In this document: positions 17,609-27,905 of the stretch, piece after piece
How the letters are laid out: each line of letters starts with the position of its first letter
How positions within the stretch are numbered: position 1 is the first letter of the stretch
The notes under the pieces: model-generated
What the model was told of the DNA's origin: nothing
Databases searched by the model: none
Seen by the model: only the letters and a program-made list of their open reading frames with translations
Position numbers and translations under genes: made by a program
NCBI GenBank assembly: GCA_016707115.1
Contig: JADJIH010000027.1
Span: 181,001-245,000 of the forward strand
DNA from: Ignavibacteriales bacterium
GTDB taxonomy: Bacteria; Bacteroidota; Ignavibacteria; Ignavibacteriales; Ignavibacteriaceae
Length of the DNA: 64,000 bases
Direction of reading: 5' to 3'

Positions 17609-19576
17609 TTGGCTAAAGAAAAAATATTAGTGACATCGGCACTTCCTTATGCAAATGGACCAATTCATCTTGGACATTTGAGTGGAGCATATCTTCCAGC
17701 AGATATTTATGTACGTTACAAAAGATTAAATGGGGATGATGTTATATACATTTGCGGTTCTGATGAGCATGGAGTTCCAATTACCATTAGTGCTGATAAA
17801 GAAAAAGTTTCTCCACAAGTAATTATTGATCGTTATCACGAAGCAAATAAAAAAGCTTTTGCAAGATTTGGAATGAGTTTCGATAATTACTCGCGTACAA
17901 GTATTCCAATTCATCACGAAACAGCTAAAGAATTCTTTTTAGAATTTTATAATCGCGGATTATTTATTGAAAAAAAATCGCTTCAGTTTTTTGATGATAA
18001 AGCAAATATGTTTTTGCCTGATCGTTATGTGGAAGGAACATGCCCAAAATGCGGAAACGAAGAAGCACGCAGCGATGAATGTGAAAATTGCGGTTCATTG
18101 TATGATCCATCAGAATTAAAAAATCCTAAAAGTAAAATTTCCGGCGGCACACCAAAGTTAAAAGAAACCTCACATTACTATTTCCCGCTTGGTAAATATC
18201 AACCTGCGTTAGAAAAGTACGTTGATGAAATGAATGAAAAGTATGGCTGGAAAGAAAATGTACTTCAATATTGCCGTGGTTGGTTTAAAGATGGATTAAA
18301 AGATCGTGCGATTACCAGAGATTTGGATTGGGGAATAAAAGTTCCAGTTGATTCTGCTGCCGGCAAAGTAATCTACGTTTGGTTTGAAGCAGTGCTTGGT
18401 TACATATCATCAACAAAAGAATTATCACAACAAAAAAATGATCCTGATTTTTGGAAAAAATATTGGCAGGATCCAAAAACTAAATACATCGCATTTATTG
18501 GTAAAGATAATGTTGTATTTCATACAATAATCTTTCCTGCAATCTTAATGGCGTGGAATGAAGGTGGAAAAGAACAATACTGTTTACCGCAAAATGTACC
18601 AGCGAATGAATTTCTAAACTTTGAAGGAAAGAAGTTTTCTAAGAGTAGAAATTGGGGAATTGATGTTGATGAATTTTTAAATTTGTTTGATGCGGATTTG
18701 CTTCGATATACACTTGCAGCAAACTTACCAGAAACCCGCGATACAGATTTTTACTGGAAAGAATTTCAATTAAGAAATAACAGTGAGCTTGCAGATATTC
18801 TTGGCAACTTTATTAACAGAACTTTTACTTTTGTGTTCAAACATTTTGATGGAAAAGTTCCAACTTTAGGAAAACTTGAAAAAATTGATGAAGATATGTT
18901 GAAAGAGATTTCAGAATATCCCAAAAGAGTTTCTGATCTTTTTGAAAAATACAAAATCCGTGATGGCGTAAATGAAATTATGAATCTTGCTCGTGATGGA
19001 AATAAATATTTTAATGATACCGAACCATGGAAAACTGTTAAATCTGATAAAGAGAGATGCGGAACAACTTTAAATATTTGCTTACAAACAATTTACTCAC
19101 TTGCGGAATTATTTTCTCCGGTTCTTCCATTCTCGACAGAAAAATTATTTGTGATGTTAAATGCAAAACCTGTTGATTGGAAGGATTGTGGTAAATCTCA
19201 ATTAAAAGAAGGACATCAATTGAATCAGAGTGAGATACTATTCCCAAAAATTGAAGATGAAAAAATTGAAGCTCAGGTAAATAAACTTCCAAAACCTGAA
19301 GTTGAAAAAGAAAAAATAGATTTAATTACTTACGATGATTTTATGAAAATCCAACTTCGTACCGCTGAAGTTATTGAAGCTGAAAAAGTGCCAAAGAGTG
19401 AAAAGCTTTTAAAACTTAAAATTAGATTAGATAATGAGGAGAGACAGGTTATTGCGGGTATTGCTAAAAGTTACGAACCGGAAAATTTGATTGGTAAAAA
19501 AGTAGTAATTGTTGCTAATTTGCAGCCAGCAAAGCTAATGGGACTTAGAATCAAAAGGTATGATTTTAGCTGTTGA
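17609..19576 (+). CDS. metG: Methionyl-tRNA synthetase, 3' end frameshifted
   Basis: Charges tRNA-Met. It begins with TTG at 17609 (TTG GCT AAA GAA), the only start that fits ALPYANGPIHLGHLSGAYLP. Domains: Rossmann catalytic core with HLGH, zinc knuckle CPKCGNEEARSDECENCG (about residues 140-160), KFSKS signature near residue 345, anticodon-binding helices, and a C-terminal EMAPII-like tRNA-binding domain from about 570. The ORF stops early after GLRIKRYDFSC. An extra A at 19547 explains this: without it the frame reads GLESKGMILAVETKDG and runs to the stop at 19644-19646, giving the expected end VNNGTRVK. An essential gene, so a sequence error is the likely reason. Confidence 0.95.
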   Translation: MAKEKILVTSALPYANGPIHLGHLSGAYLPADIYVRYKRLNGDDVIYICGSDEHGVPITISADKEKVSPQVIIDRYHEANKKAFARFGMSFDNYSRTSIPIHHETAKEFFLEFYNRGLFIEKKSLQFFDDKANMFLPDRYVEGTCPKCGNEEARSDECENCGSLYDPSELKNPKSKISGGTPKLKETSHYYFPLGKYQPALEKYVDEMNEKYGWKENVLQYCRGWFKDGLKDRAITRDLDWGIKVPVDSAAGKVIYVWFEAVLGYISSTKELSQQKNDPDFWKKYWQDPKTKYIAFIGKDNVVFHTIIFPAILMAWNEGGKEQYCLPQNVPANEFLNFEGKKFSKSRNWGIDVDEFLNLFDADLLRYTLAANLPETRDTDFYWKEFQLRNNSELADILGNFINRTFTFVFKHFDGKVPTLGKLEKIDEDMLKEISEYPKRVSDLFEKYKIRDGVNEIMNLARDGNKYFNDTEPWKTVKSDKERCGTTLNICLQTIYSLAELFSPVLPFSTEKLFVMLNAKPVDWKDCGKSQLKEGHQLNQSEILFPKIEDEKIEAQVNKLPKPEVEKEKIDLITYDDFMKIQLRTAEVIEAEKVPKSEKLLKLKIRLDNEERQVIAGIAKSYEPENLIGKKVVIVANLQPAKLMGLRIKRYDFSC

Positions 19577-19663
19577 AACTAAAGACGGATCTTTACAAGT
19601 TCTCAATGTCCCGGAATCAGTTAATAATGGAACTAGAGTTAAATAATAATTATAGGAAGATAG

Positions 19664-21670
19664 ATGAAAAGACTTATTCTTGCATTTGTATGTTTCGGAT
19701 TAGTAAGTGTATTTGGACAAAATCCACTTGAAAAAATTTCACCCAAATTACAATTGAAAATCCATAATGATTCGCAATCAGATAAAATTTTAATTTGGAT
19801 TTATTTCACAGATAAGGGTAATGATTTGGATGGCTACTATTTAAATCCAGAAAGTGTTGTAAGCCAAAAATCTTTGGATAGAAGAGCAAAAGTTTTAAGT
19901 CAATCAAAACTTATTGATTTTACCGATCTTCCTGTTAATCAAATTTATATAAATGTATTATTACAAAATGGATTTGAATTAAAACAAAAATCAAAATGGT
20001 TTAATGCAGTTAGCGGTTACGCAAGTGAAAGTGAAATAAACCAAATAGTGTTAAATTCATTTGTTAGTAGTATAGATTTAGTAGGCACCTTTGCTAAAAA
20101 AGTTGATGATATTGAATTCAACTCTAGCCAAACAGGTTTTGACAATCCATTACAACCGGAAGGCGTACATACTTTTAATTATGGTTCTGCTTATACACAA
20201 CTTCAAATTAGCAATGTGCCTGCAGTACACGATTTAGGATTTAATGGCACTGGCGTTACTATATGTGTTATGGATGCGGGTTTTGATAATCTTCCTCATA
20301 TAGCATTTAGCAACATGAATATAATCGCCAAATGGGATTTTGTTAATGGGGATCCAAATGTTGGTAATGAAGGTGATATGGGAGAAGGATCTCATGGAAC
20401 AGCAACTTTATCAATAATTGGTGGGTTTCAAGAAGGAGAAATGATCGGACCGGCTTTTGGTTCAACCTACATTCTTGCTAAAACTGAAAACACTGATAGC
20501 GAGACTCCTGTTGAAGAAGATAATTGGGTCGCGGCAATGGAATGGGCAGATAGTATTGGTGTTGACGTCACTTCAACTTCACTTGGATATCTTGATTATG
20601 ATTCTCCATTTACGAGTTATACTTGGCAGAATATGGATGGGAATACAGCGCTAATAACACGTGCAGGTGATTTAGCCGTTGGAAGAGGAATTGTAGTAGT
20701 TAATTCAGCCGGAAATAATTATGATGATCCAACCCATAACACCTTAGGTGCTCCTGCGGACGGAGACAGCATTTTTGCGATTGGTTCTGTTAACAGTAGT
20801 GGCTTAAGGTCATCATTCAGTTCTGTTGGGCCGACATTTGATGGAAGAATAAAACCTGATTTTATGGCTCAAGGTTCAAATGATTATCATGCTTCATCTT
20901 TTGGTAATTCATACAGCTTTGGAAGCGGTACCTCCTTCAGTTGTCCTATTGCGGCTGGAATTTGTGCACTCATACTTCAAAAAAATCCAAGCCTTACACC
21001 TATGGAAGTCAGGAATGTATTGCGATCAACTTCTTCAAATACCAGTAGTCCTAACCGGCTTATTGGTTGGGGAATAATTAATGCTCTAACTGCAATTAAT
21101 TCTGTTACTGTTCCGGTTGAATTAACTTCATTTAATGCTTTCTACAGTGAGGGGATTGTTAACCTTATATGGATTACAGCAACAGAAACAAATAACTATG
21201 GATTTGAAGTTGAAAGAAGAGATGACTACTCAAATTATCAAACCATAGGCTTTGTGGATGGAAATGGAACTACAACTAATAGGGTAACTTATAATTATGA
21301 TGATAAAAACTTAGCAAATAACAGATATTACTACAGATTAAAACAGATAGATTTCGATGGATCTTTTGAATATTCAAATGAGGTTCAAGTAGATATTAGT
21401 GATTTGAATGATTTTCAGCTTTATCAAAATTATCCAAATCCATTTAATCCATCTACAAAAATAAAATACTCAATTCCTCAAAATAGTTTTGTTAAGATAG
21501 CATTACACGATATTTTAGGCAGTGAATTAAAAACATTAGTTAGTGAAACTGTTCAACCCGGAACTTATGAAATTACGGTTGATGGTTCTGATCTTTCAAG
21601 TGGAATGTATTTTATTAGATTGAGTTCAGGAAATATTCAAAAAACATTAAAGATATCTTTAATTAAATAG
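19664..21670 (+). CDS. Subtilisin-like (S8) serine protease with T9SS sorting domain
   Basis: A 668-residue secreted protease. Signal peptide residues 1-18; catalytic triad Asp204 (CVMDAGFD), His244 (GEGSHGTAT) and Ser424 (GSGTSFSCPIAAG), with oxyanion Asn351 (SAGNN). After a fibronectin-like region (VPVELTSFNAFYSEGIVNLI) comes a type A C-terminal sorting domain at about residues 585-668: LYQNYPNPFNPSTKIKYSIP, then GTYEITVDGSDLSSGMYFIR and LIK at the end. This directs export by the type IX system. A GGAAG ribosome binding site precedes the ATG. Confidence 0.95.
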   Translation: MKRLILAFVCFGLVSVFGQNPLEKISPKLQLKIHNDSQSDKILIWIYFTDKGNDLDGYYLNPESVVSQKSLDRRAKVLSQSKLIDFTDLPVNQIYINVLLQNGFELKQKSKWFNAVSGYASESEINQIVLNSFVSSIDLVGTFAKKVDDIEFNSSQTGFDNPLQPEGVHTFNYGSAYTQLQISNVPAVHDLGFNGTGVTICVMDAGFDNLPHIAFSNMNIIAKWDFVNGDPNVGNEGDMGEGSHGTATLSIIGGFQEGEMIGPAFGSTYILAKTENTDSETPVEEDNWVAAMEWADSIGVDVTSTSLGYLDYDSPFTSYTWQNMDGNTALITRAGDLAVGRGIVVVNSAGNNYDDPTHNTLGAPADGDSIFAIGSVNSSGLRSSFSSVGPTFDGRIKPDFMAQGSNDYHASSFGNSYSFGSGTSFSCPIAAGICALILQKNPSLTPMEVRNVLRSTSSNTSSPNRLIGWGIINALTAINSVTVPVELTSFNAFYSEGIVNLIWITATETNNYGFEVERRDDYSNYQTIGFVDGNGTTTNRVTYNYDDKNLANNRYYYRLKQIDFDGSFEYSNEVQVDISDLNDFQLYQNYPNPFNPSTKIKYSIPQNSFVKIALHDILGSELKTLVSETVQPGTYEITVDGSDLSSGMYFIRLSSGNIQKTLKISLIK

Positions 21671-21676
21671 TTTTTT

Positions 21677-21710
21677 AGGCTGATAGTTAGAAAAGTTTAA
21701 TTATCAGCCT
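21677..21710 (+). terminator. Stem-loop after the protease gene
   Basis: AGGCTGATA (21677-21685) pairs with TATCAGCCT (21702-21710), 7 bases after the protease stop. The following T tract is poor (TAAATTGCC), so termination is only probable. Confidence 0.45.
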
Positions 21711-21786
21711 TAAATTGCCTTGATTTTCTAACCCTCTATTGATAAAATTTAAAGTTAAATTTGTAATAATTATATAGGAGATAATA

Positions 21787-23763
21787 ATGTCTTTAAGGAT
21801 TTCTATTTTATTTACAGCCTTACTAGCATTTCTATTTGTTTCTTGCTCACCGGAACATTCCAAAATTGTAGTTGCTGAATACAGTAATGCAACAATTACG
21901 ATGGAAGAATTTGAAAAAGCTTATGCTAAAAATGTCGGAAGTTTAGAAGCTGCAGCTGATGATAGTTTTGAGAATTATAAAAATTTTGCTGATCTGTACA
22001 CAAACTTTAAACTAAAATTAGAAGATGCTAAAGTACGCGGGTATCAGAATGATCCTATGCTTACTCAGGAATTAACCGATTATAAAAAGAAAGTTGGATC
22101 GTCTTATATACTCGAAAAACATCTTGTTGAACCAAATATTAAAGATTGGTATGAAAAAAGAAAAACTGAAATTCGCGCAAGCCATCTTATGATTAGAGTT
22201 GATTCAACAGGTGAAGCTTCTGCAAGTAAATATGCACAATCTTTACTTGATAGTATAAAGAATGGTGCAAGGTTTGAAGATATGGTTTTAAAATATTCAC
22301 AAGATCAGTTTTCTAAACCAAAAGAAGGAGATATTTTCTATTTTACTGCAGGCCAACTACCATATGAGTTTGAAGATGCATGTTATAAAACAGAAAAAGG
22401 AACTGTTCATCCGCAGGTTGTAAAAACCAGATTCGGATATCATATAATTAAGGTAACCGATAAGAAAGTAAGAGTTCCGAAAATTAAAGCAAGTCATATT
22501 TTAATTAGCTATATGAATCCTGTTGGTGAAGTTGATACTGCCTCTGCATTATTAACAATGGATAGCGTATTAACTGAATTAAAAGCTAATAAAGATTTTA
22601 GTGAAGTTGCAATGAAATATTCTGATGATACAGGCACTAAAGACAAAGGTGGCGATTTAGGATTTTTTGAACGTAGAATGATGGTCCAGGAATTTGACGA
22701 AACTGCATTCAATCTGGAAGTTGGTCAGGTTTCAAATGTTGTTAAAACAAACTTTGGTTTACACGTAATAAAGGTTACAGAAAAAGAAGCATATCCATCT
22801 TTTGAAGCCGATAGAGAAAATCTTAAAAATCTTTTAAAGCGTTCGCGTTATCCCGAATTATATGCTGAGTTAATCGATAGTTACAAAAAAGAATATAATT
22901 ACAGCATAAATGAAATCGTAATCCAGCAAATGATTGGGTATAACGATTCTACAGTTATTGGCGGTGAGATGAATGGCCTAAATGAAATTGGTAATAGTGC
23001 AATTTTTAGTTTTGCTAATCATAAAGAAACCGTAAATGATTTTTATTCAAAATTAAAATCAGATACTGAATACAGTGGTAAAAAGTTTTCTGAAGATATT
23101 CTTAAAAAAGGAATAAACAAGTATTCTGAACAAGCATTACTTGAAGAAAAAGCTTTATCACTCGATAAGACTGATGCACAGTTTGCAGATCTTATGAAGG
23201 ATTATCAAAACGGAATTTTCATATTCAAATTGCAAGAAGATGAAGTTTGGAATAAAGTTAGTATCGATAGTGTAAAGCTATATGATTATTATCAAAAAAA
23301 TATGACAAAGTATACCTGGCAGGATAGAGTTGGATATACTGAAATCTATGCTAAAAAAGATTCTGTTATTCAACACTATTATAGTTTGCTTAAAGCTGGT
23401 GAGGACTTTGATACACTTGCAGCAAAAACAGAGCGAACACAGTTAAAGGATAAAAATGGCAGGTATGATTTGCAAGTCGTAGGATCCAGTGAATTTTCTA
23501 AAATTGTTAATAACCTGAATCAGATTGGAGATTATACAGAACCAATCCCTAATCCGGGTGGATTCTCGATTTTAAGACTTGATATTAAAGATCCTGCAAG
23601 AATAAAAACTTTTGAGGAAGCTAAACCGGAAGTATCCGGTGGTTTTCAGGAATTTGAGAGTAAGAGACTTGAAAATGAATATATAGAGTCGTTGAAGAAA
23701 AAGTATATGCCTATCATTAATTATGATGAATTGCGAAAAGCATTTAAACAAAACGTTAACTAA
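21787..23763 (+). CDS. Peptidyl-prolyl isomerase lipoprotein with two rotamase domains
   Basis: A 658-residue lipoprotein (lipobox FVSC at about 17-20). Two parvulin-type rotamase domains follow an N-terminal SurA-like helical region: the first about residues 130-225 (IRASHLMIRVDS to FGYHIIKVTDKK), the second about 235-335 (IKASHILISYMN to FGLHVIKVTEKE). A long C-terminal part resembles a third chaperone-like segment (PNPGGFSILRLD). Likely a periplasmic chaperone for outer-membrane proteins. First of three overlapping PPIase genes. Confidence 0.88.
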   Translation: MSLRISILFTALLAFLFVSCSPEHSKIVVAEYSNATITMEEFEKAYAKNVGSLEAAADDSFENYKNFADLYTNFKLKLEDAKVRGYQNDPMLTQELTDYKKKVGSSYILEKHLVEPNIKDWYEKRKTEIRASHLMIRVDSTGEASASKYAQSLLDSIKNGARFEDMVLKYSQDQFSKPKEGDIFYFTAGQLPYEFEDACYKTEKGTVHPQVVKTRFGYHIIKVTDKKVRVPKIKASHILISYMNPVGEVDTASALLTMDSVLTELKANKDFSEVAMKYSDDTGTKDKGGDLGFFERRMMVQEFDETAFNLEVGQVSNVVKTNFGLHVIKVTEKEAYPSFEADRENLKNLLKRSRYPELYAELIDSYKKEYNYSINEIVIQQMIGYNDSTVIGGEMNGLNEIGNSAIFSFANHKETVNDFYSKLKSDTEYSGKKFSEDILKKGINKYSEQALLEEKALSLDKTDAQFADLMKDYQNGIFIFKLQEDEVWNKVSIDSVKLYDYYQKNMTKYTWQDRVGYTEIYAKKDSVIQHYYSLLKAGEDFDTLAAKTERTQLKDKNGRYDLQVVGSSEFSKIVNNLNQIGDYTEPIPNPGGFSILRLDIKDPARIKTFEEAKPEVSGGFQEFESKRLENEYIESLKKKYMPIINYDELRKAFKQNVN

Positions 23764-24556
23764 AATACTTTTTCTTCTTGGAGTGCTTGTTTTTATAGCA
23801 TGTTCTAAAGAACAAAAGAAAGATGATTTTATAGCCCGCGTTAATGATTCATATCTAACCAGGGAAGATTTTGCTTCCCTGGTAGATACTTCTAACCTTA
23901 ATCAAGATCAAAAGGCACAACTAATTAAAGATTGGATATATCAGGAAATCCTATTTCAAGCTGCAGAAAAAGAAGGCATTACTAATCGTGAGGATTATAA
24001 AAAGATCCTTCAAAAATCATCATATGAATTAGCTGCGGCAATGTTAATTAATGATTATGCATCTTCAGAAGAAGTTAAATTTTCTGATGATGATATTGTT
24101 AATTATTTTGAAACGAATAAGAATTACTTCCGTACAAGTGCAAACTTATATCTTTTGAATAAGGCTGTATTTAATGTTGAGGATAAAGCAATAAAATTTA
24201 GACAACTTGCTTTAGATAGTGATTGGAAAAAAGCTATTAGTGTTTTTGTAAGTGATTCATCACTTGTCAAAAATACGACTTCAAATCTGATAGATGAAAA
24301 TAGTATTTATCCAATTCAGTTATCCAAAATTATTAGTGACTTTTACCCTGAAGAAATTAGTATTGTATTTGCAGAAAAACCTGGATATTATTCAGTTGTT
24401 CAATTGTTAAAAAAATTCAGTAAAGAAACAATACCGCCATTTGATATCATTAAACCTAATGTTGAAAAAAGATTTCTGGCTGAGAAGAAAAAAAAGATTA
24501 TTGAAGAATACCTTAAAGAGCTTTATTCCCAAAATGAAATTGAGATAAAAAAATGA
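23723..24556 (+). CDS. SurA-like chaperone lipoprotein
   Basis: A 277-residue lipoprotein (lipobox FIAC, about residues 24-27) with a SurA N-terminal-like helical region (VNDSYLTREDFASLVDTS, QKAQLIKDWIYQEILFQAAE) and a degenerate C-terminal half in which I see no clear rotamase active-site pattern. The start overlaps the preceding gene by 41 bases and the 3' end overlaps the next by 4 (ATGA), so translation is coupled. It probably acts in the same outer-membrane folding pathway. Confidence 0.8.
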   Translation: MMNCEKHLNKTLTKILFLLGVLVFIACSKEQKKDDFIARVNDSYLTREDFASLVDTSNLNQDQKAQLIKDWIYQEILFQAAEKEGITNREDYKKILQKSSYELAAAMLINDYASSEEVKFSDDDIVNYFETNKNYFRTSANLYLLNKAVFNVEDKAIKFRQLALDSDWKKAISVFVSDSSLVKNTTSNLIDENSIYPIQLSKIISDFYPEEISIVFAEKPGYYSVVQLLKKFSKETIPPFDIIKPNVEKRFLAEKKKKIIEEYLKELYSQNEIEIKK

Positions 24557-25824
24557 AAATAAAAATTGCAGCTTTTATACTATTATTTACAACTTATTTG
24601 TCTGCTCAAGAAGCTATTGATAAAATAGTTGCAGTCGTAGATAATGAAATAATTTTACAAAGCGAACTAGACTTTCAAACAGGAATATTTGCTTCTCAGC
24701 GACAACTCGATCCAAATACACCCGGTTTAAAAGAGCAATTATTGAATTCTATGATAGAGGAAAAACTTATTTATGCTCAGGCAGATCTGGATTCTATAAC
24801 TGTTACTGAAGATGATATAAATCAGAGGATTGATTATCAGATCAATTCTTTTGTTCAACAGTACGGATCTATTGCTAACATAGAAAAAATTTATGGGATG
24901 AGTATTGATAGAATTAAGCGAGAATTGCGTGATGAGGTTCGTAAAAGTTTGATGTCGCAAAGACTGCAAGAAAAAAACTTTGGTAAAGTACAGGCGAGCA
25001 GAAGAGAAATTGAAGAATTTTTTAACACTTACAAAGACAGCATTGGAACGATTCCTGAAAAAGTAACTATCTTTCATATATTTCAGAATCCTAAGGCGAG
25101 TGAAAAGTTAAAAAAGATATTTTATGATAAAGCATTGTCATTATTAGATTCTATTAAGGCTGGCGCTGATTTTTCCGAACTAGCTAAGAATAATTCAGAC
25201 GATCCAGGAAGTGCAGCACAAGGCGGAGATCTTGGATTTGTTAAAAAAGGTGTGTTTTATCCTGAGTTTGAGGAAGCTGCATTTAAATTAAATGTTGGTG
25301 AATTATCCGGGGTTGTAGAATCACCAGTTGGTTTTCATATTATACAGTTGTTAGAAAAGCGTGGGGAGTCAATTAATACACGACACATTCTAATTAAAAT
25401 AAAAGCTGATGAAAATGCTGATTTGCAAACTATTGATTTTCTTTCCAGCCTTAGAGATAGCATTCAAAAAGGAGTTGGAACATTTCAAGAATATGCTAAA
25501 AAATATAGCGAGGACAAAGAAACGGCCCCATTTGGTGGCGAACTAGGTAACTTTTATATAAGCCAGTTAGATAAGGCATTACTTGATGCTGTTGGAAAAT
25601 TAAAACAAGGTGATATTGGTTTTCCCAGAAGACTAGAATATGCGCCTGGTACTTATGGTTATCATATTGTCTGGCTTCAGTCCAGAATTCCACAGCACAA
25701 AGCTAGTTTAACTGATGATTACGCAGAAGTAAAAAAACTTGCTGATGAAAATAAAAAGCAAAAAGAATATACTAAGTGGATTGAGACAATAAAGAGCAAA
25801 ATATTTTGGGAAGTAAGAATTTAA
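24553..25824 (+). CDS. surA: SurA-type peptidyl-prolyl isomerase, two rotamase domains
   Basis: A 423-residue periplasmic protein: signal peptide to about residue 19, SurA N-domain with IDKIVAVVDNEIILQSELDF, then two rotamase domains at about 175-275 (VTIFHIFQNP to VGFHIIQLLEK) and 280-375 (NTRHILIKIK to GYHIVWLQSR). This is the classical SurA layout for escorting beta-barrel proteins to the BAM complex. It is translationally coupled to the gene before it. Confidence 0.9.
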   Translation: MKIKIAAFILLFTTYLSAQEAIDKIVAVVDNEIILQSELDFQTGIFASQRQLDPNTPGLKEQLLNSMIEEKLIYAQADLDSITVTEDDINQRIDYQINSFVQQYGSIANIEKIYGMSIDRIKRELRDEVRKSLMSQRLQEKNFGKVQASRREIEEFFNTYKDSIGTIPEKVTIFHIFQNPKASEKLKKIFYDKALSLLDSIKAGADFSELAKNNSDDPGSAAQGGDLGFVKKGVFYPEFEEAAFKLNVGELSGVVESPVGFHIIQLLEKRGESINTRHILIKIKADENADLQTIDFLSSLRDSIQKGVGTFQEYAKKYSEDKETAPFGGELGNFYISQLDKALLDAVGKLKQGDIGFPRRLEYAPGTYGYHIVWLQSRIPQHKASLTDDYAEVKKLADENKKQKEYTKWIETIKSKIFWEVRI

Positions 25825-25840
25825 ATAGACAGGATTTTAA

Positions 25841-26839
25841 GTGAGCAAATTAGGTTCAGAAAATAATGATGTTCAGTTGGTTGAACAGCTTAATAAAAAA
25901 GTAACTGAAATAAAATCTGAAATAGCCAAAGTAATTGTTGGTCAGGATGAGATTATTAATCAACTTATTATTTCGCTTTTATCTCGCGGTCATTGCTTAT
26001 TAGTGGGAGTACCAGGTTTAGCAAAAACATTGCTAATTAAAACTCTTGCAGAAGTTATGGATTTAAAATTTAACCGCATTCAGTTTACGCCAGATCTTAT
26101 GCCTAGCGATATTACAGGAACTGAAATTCTTGAAGAAGATATTGCAACAAAAAAAAGAAATTTTAGATTTATATCTGGTCCAATCTTTGCAAACATTATT
26201 CTTGCTGATGAGATTAATAGAACTCCGCCTAAAACTCAGGCAGCATTGTTAGAGGCAATGCAAGAACACAAAGTAACTGCAGCCGGACAAACATATCAAT
26301 TACCCGAACCATTTTTTGTTCTTGCAACTCAAAATCCAATAGAACAAGAAGGAACGTACCCGCTTCCGGAAGCTCAGCTGGATAGATTTATGTTTAATCT
26401 ATGGTTAGAGTATCCTTCTGTTGAAGAAGAAATAAAAGTTGTTCAAACAACTACCAGCGAGTATAAACCAATTTTAAATAAAGTTGTTTCTTCAGATGAA
26501 TTAATACTTTTTCAAGATCTAGTTAGAAAAGTTCCTGTTGCACCAAATGTAATTGAGTTTGCGGTTAAAGTTTCTAATATGACAAGACCAATAAACGGAA
26601 ATTCTCCGAAGTATGTTAAAGATTGGGTTACGTGGGGAGCCGGCCCCAGAGCATCCCAATATTTAGTTATGGCTGCAAAAACACGTTCAATTATTCAGGG
26701 AAGATTTACACCTAATATTGATGACATAAAAGCATCAATGCTTCCGGTATTACGACATAGAATTATTACAAATTTTAGTGCCGAGGCTGAAGGAATATCT
26801 TCAATAGATGTGATAAAAAGAGTTGAAGCTGAGGCTTAA
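25841..26839 (+). CDS. MoxR-family AAA+ ATPase
   Basis: A 332-residue ATPase starting at GTG. Walker A GVPGLAKTLLIK (about residues 58-69), Walker B ILADEINRTPPKTQAALLEA (about 123-142), sensor LATQNPIEQEGTYPLPEAQL (about 165-184). MoxR proteins act as chaperones with VWA-domain and DUF58 partners. Here no such partner follows, since the next gene converges 11 bases later. It lies 16 bases after surA, so it may belong to that operon. Confidence 0.93.
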   Translation: MSKLGSENNDVQLVEQLNKKVTEIKSEIAKVIVGQDEIINQLIISLLSRGHCLLVGVPGLAKTLLIKTLAEVMDLKFNRIQFTPDLMPSDITGTEILEEDIATKKRNFRFISGPIFANIILADEINRTPPKTQAALLEAMQEHKVTAAGQTYQLPEPFFVLATQNPIEQEGTYPLPEAQLDRFMFNLWLEYPSVEEEIKVVQTTTSEYKPILNKVVSSDELILFQDLVRKVPVAPNVIEFAVKVSNMTRPINGNSPKYVKDWVTWGAGPRASQYLVMAAKTRSIIQGRFTPNIDDIKASMLPVLRHRIITNFSAEAEGISSIDVIKRVEAEA

Positions 26840-26850
26840 CTTAATCTTAA

Positions 26851-27900
26851 TTACAATTTAACAATCGAATAATTTTTATAAGCAAAATAGACTTCTTTTA
26901 CAGCAGTTTTAATAACAGTTGCTGTTGGTACCGCTAACAACATTCCAATCAAACCAAACAATTCACTACCGATTATGATTAGCAGAATAATAATTATCGG
27001 ATGCATATCTACACTTTTAGAAAATACATAAGGCTGAACAAATCCATTATCTAAAGTATAAGTCAAAGCAACAATCATCATTATTAATGGCACTTGAGAC
27101 AAATCACCTGTCTGCATTATAGATAGAACTATAGCGGGAATTCCACCGATAACTGGACCAAAATAAGGGACAAGATGACCTATGCCTGCAATAACCCCAA
27201 GAGGAAGAGCGTTGGACAATCCGATAAAATAAAATCCAAAACCTATTGCAATGCCAACAAACGTTGCATCAAAAATCCAGCCTCTAACAAATCTGCCGAG
27301 TTGAAGAGTAACCCTTTTTAGAATCCAATAAGACATTTCAAAATATTTGTTTGGAACAATGTGAATTAATCCTTTTTGGATAACAGCACTATCTTTAAGA
27401 AGATAAAAAGTTATAAACGGAACTATAACTAAAAACGCAGCTATCGATACAATACCGCTTACATATTGGGATATATGATTTATTGCATCATTAAATGATG
27501 TTGAGATTATTCCCTGCACTTTAAGAGAAAGTTCACCTTTGTGGAAAAGGGGAAAGATGCTTAAGATCTTTTTCTCAATTACATTAAGTTCTTCGTTAAG
27601 TGAAAAATCCTTAAGAGAAATTATTACTTGATCCATCTGGTAAAATAGTTTAGGTATCACGAAGGACAGACCAAGATAGAGTAGAAATCCAAAAACAATA
27701 AAAACAATTAAAGTTGAAAAGGTTCTTGTAAATCCTTTGCCTTCTAACACTCTGACAAAAGGAGCAAAAATAAAACCAAGAAGAACTGAAATTGATATTA
27801 ATACCAGAACATTAATCAGTAAATAAGCAAAGTAAAAAAGTAATACTAATCCGAGTAATGATAGTAGAATTCTAGAATTTCTTTTATTTAGTATATCCAT
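26851..27900 (-). CDS. AI-2E/PerM family transporter
   Basis: A 349-residue multi-pass membrane protein of the AI-2E transporter (PerM/TqsA, UPF0118) family: two N-terminal hydrophobic segments, an amphipathic stretch (LSLKVQGIISTSFNDAINHI), and C-terminal segments with GVIAGIGHLVPYFGPVIGGI and SVDMHPIIIILLIIIG, the family landmarks. Substrate is not assigned; some members are Na+/H+ antiporters. It follows the NifU-like gene by 5 bases. Confidence 0.88.
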   Translation of the reverse strand: MDILNKRNSRILLSLLGLVLLFYFAYLLINVLVLISISVLLGFIFAPFVRVLEGKGFTRTFSTLIVFIVFGFLLYLGLSFVIPKLFYQMDQVIISLKDFSLNEELNVIEKKILSIFPLFHKGELSLKVQGIISTSFNDAINHISQYVSGIVSIAAFLVIVPFITFYLLKDSAVIQKGLIHIVPNKYFEMSYWILKRVTLQLGRFVRGWIFDATFVGIAIGFGFYFIGLSNALPLGVIAGIGHLVPYFGPVIGGIPAIVLSIMQTGDLSQVPLIMMIVALTYTLDNGFVQPYVFSKSVDMHPIIIILLIIIGSELFGLIGMLLAVPTATVIKTAVKEVYFAYKNYSIVKL

Positions 27901-27905
27901 AAAAA

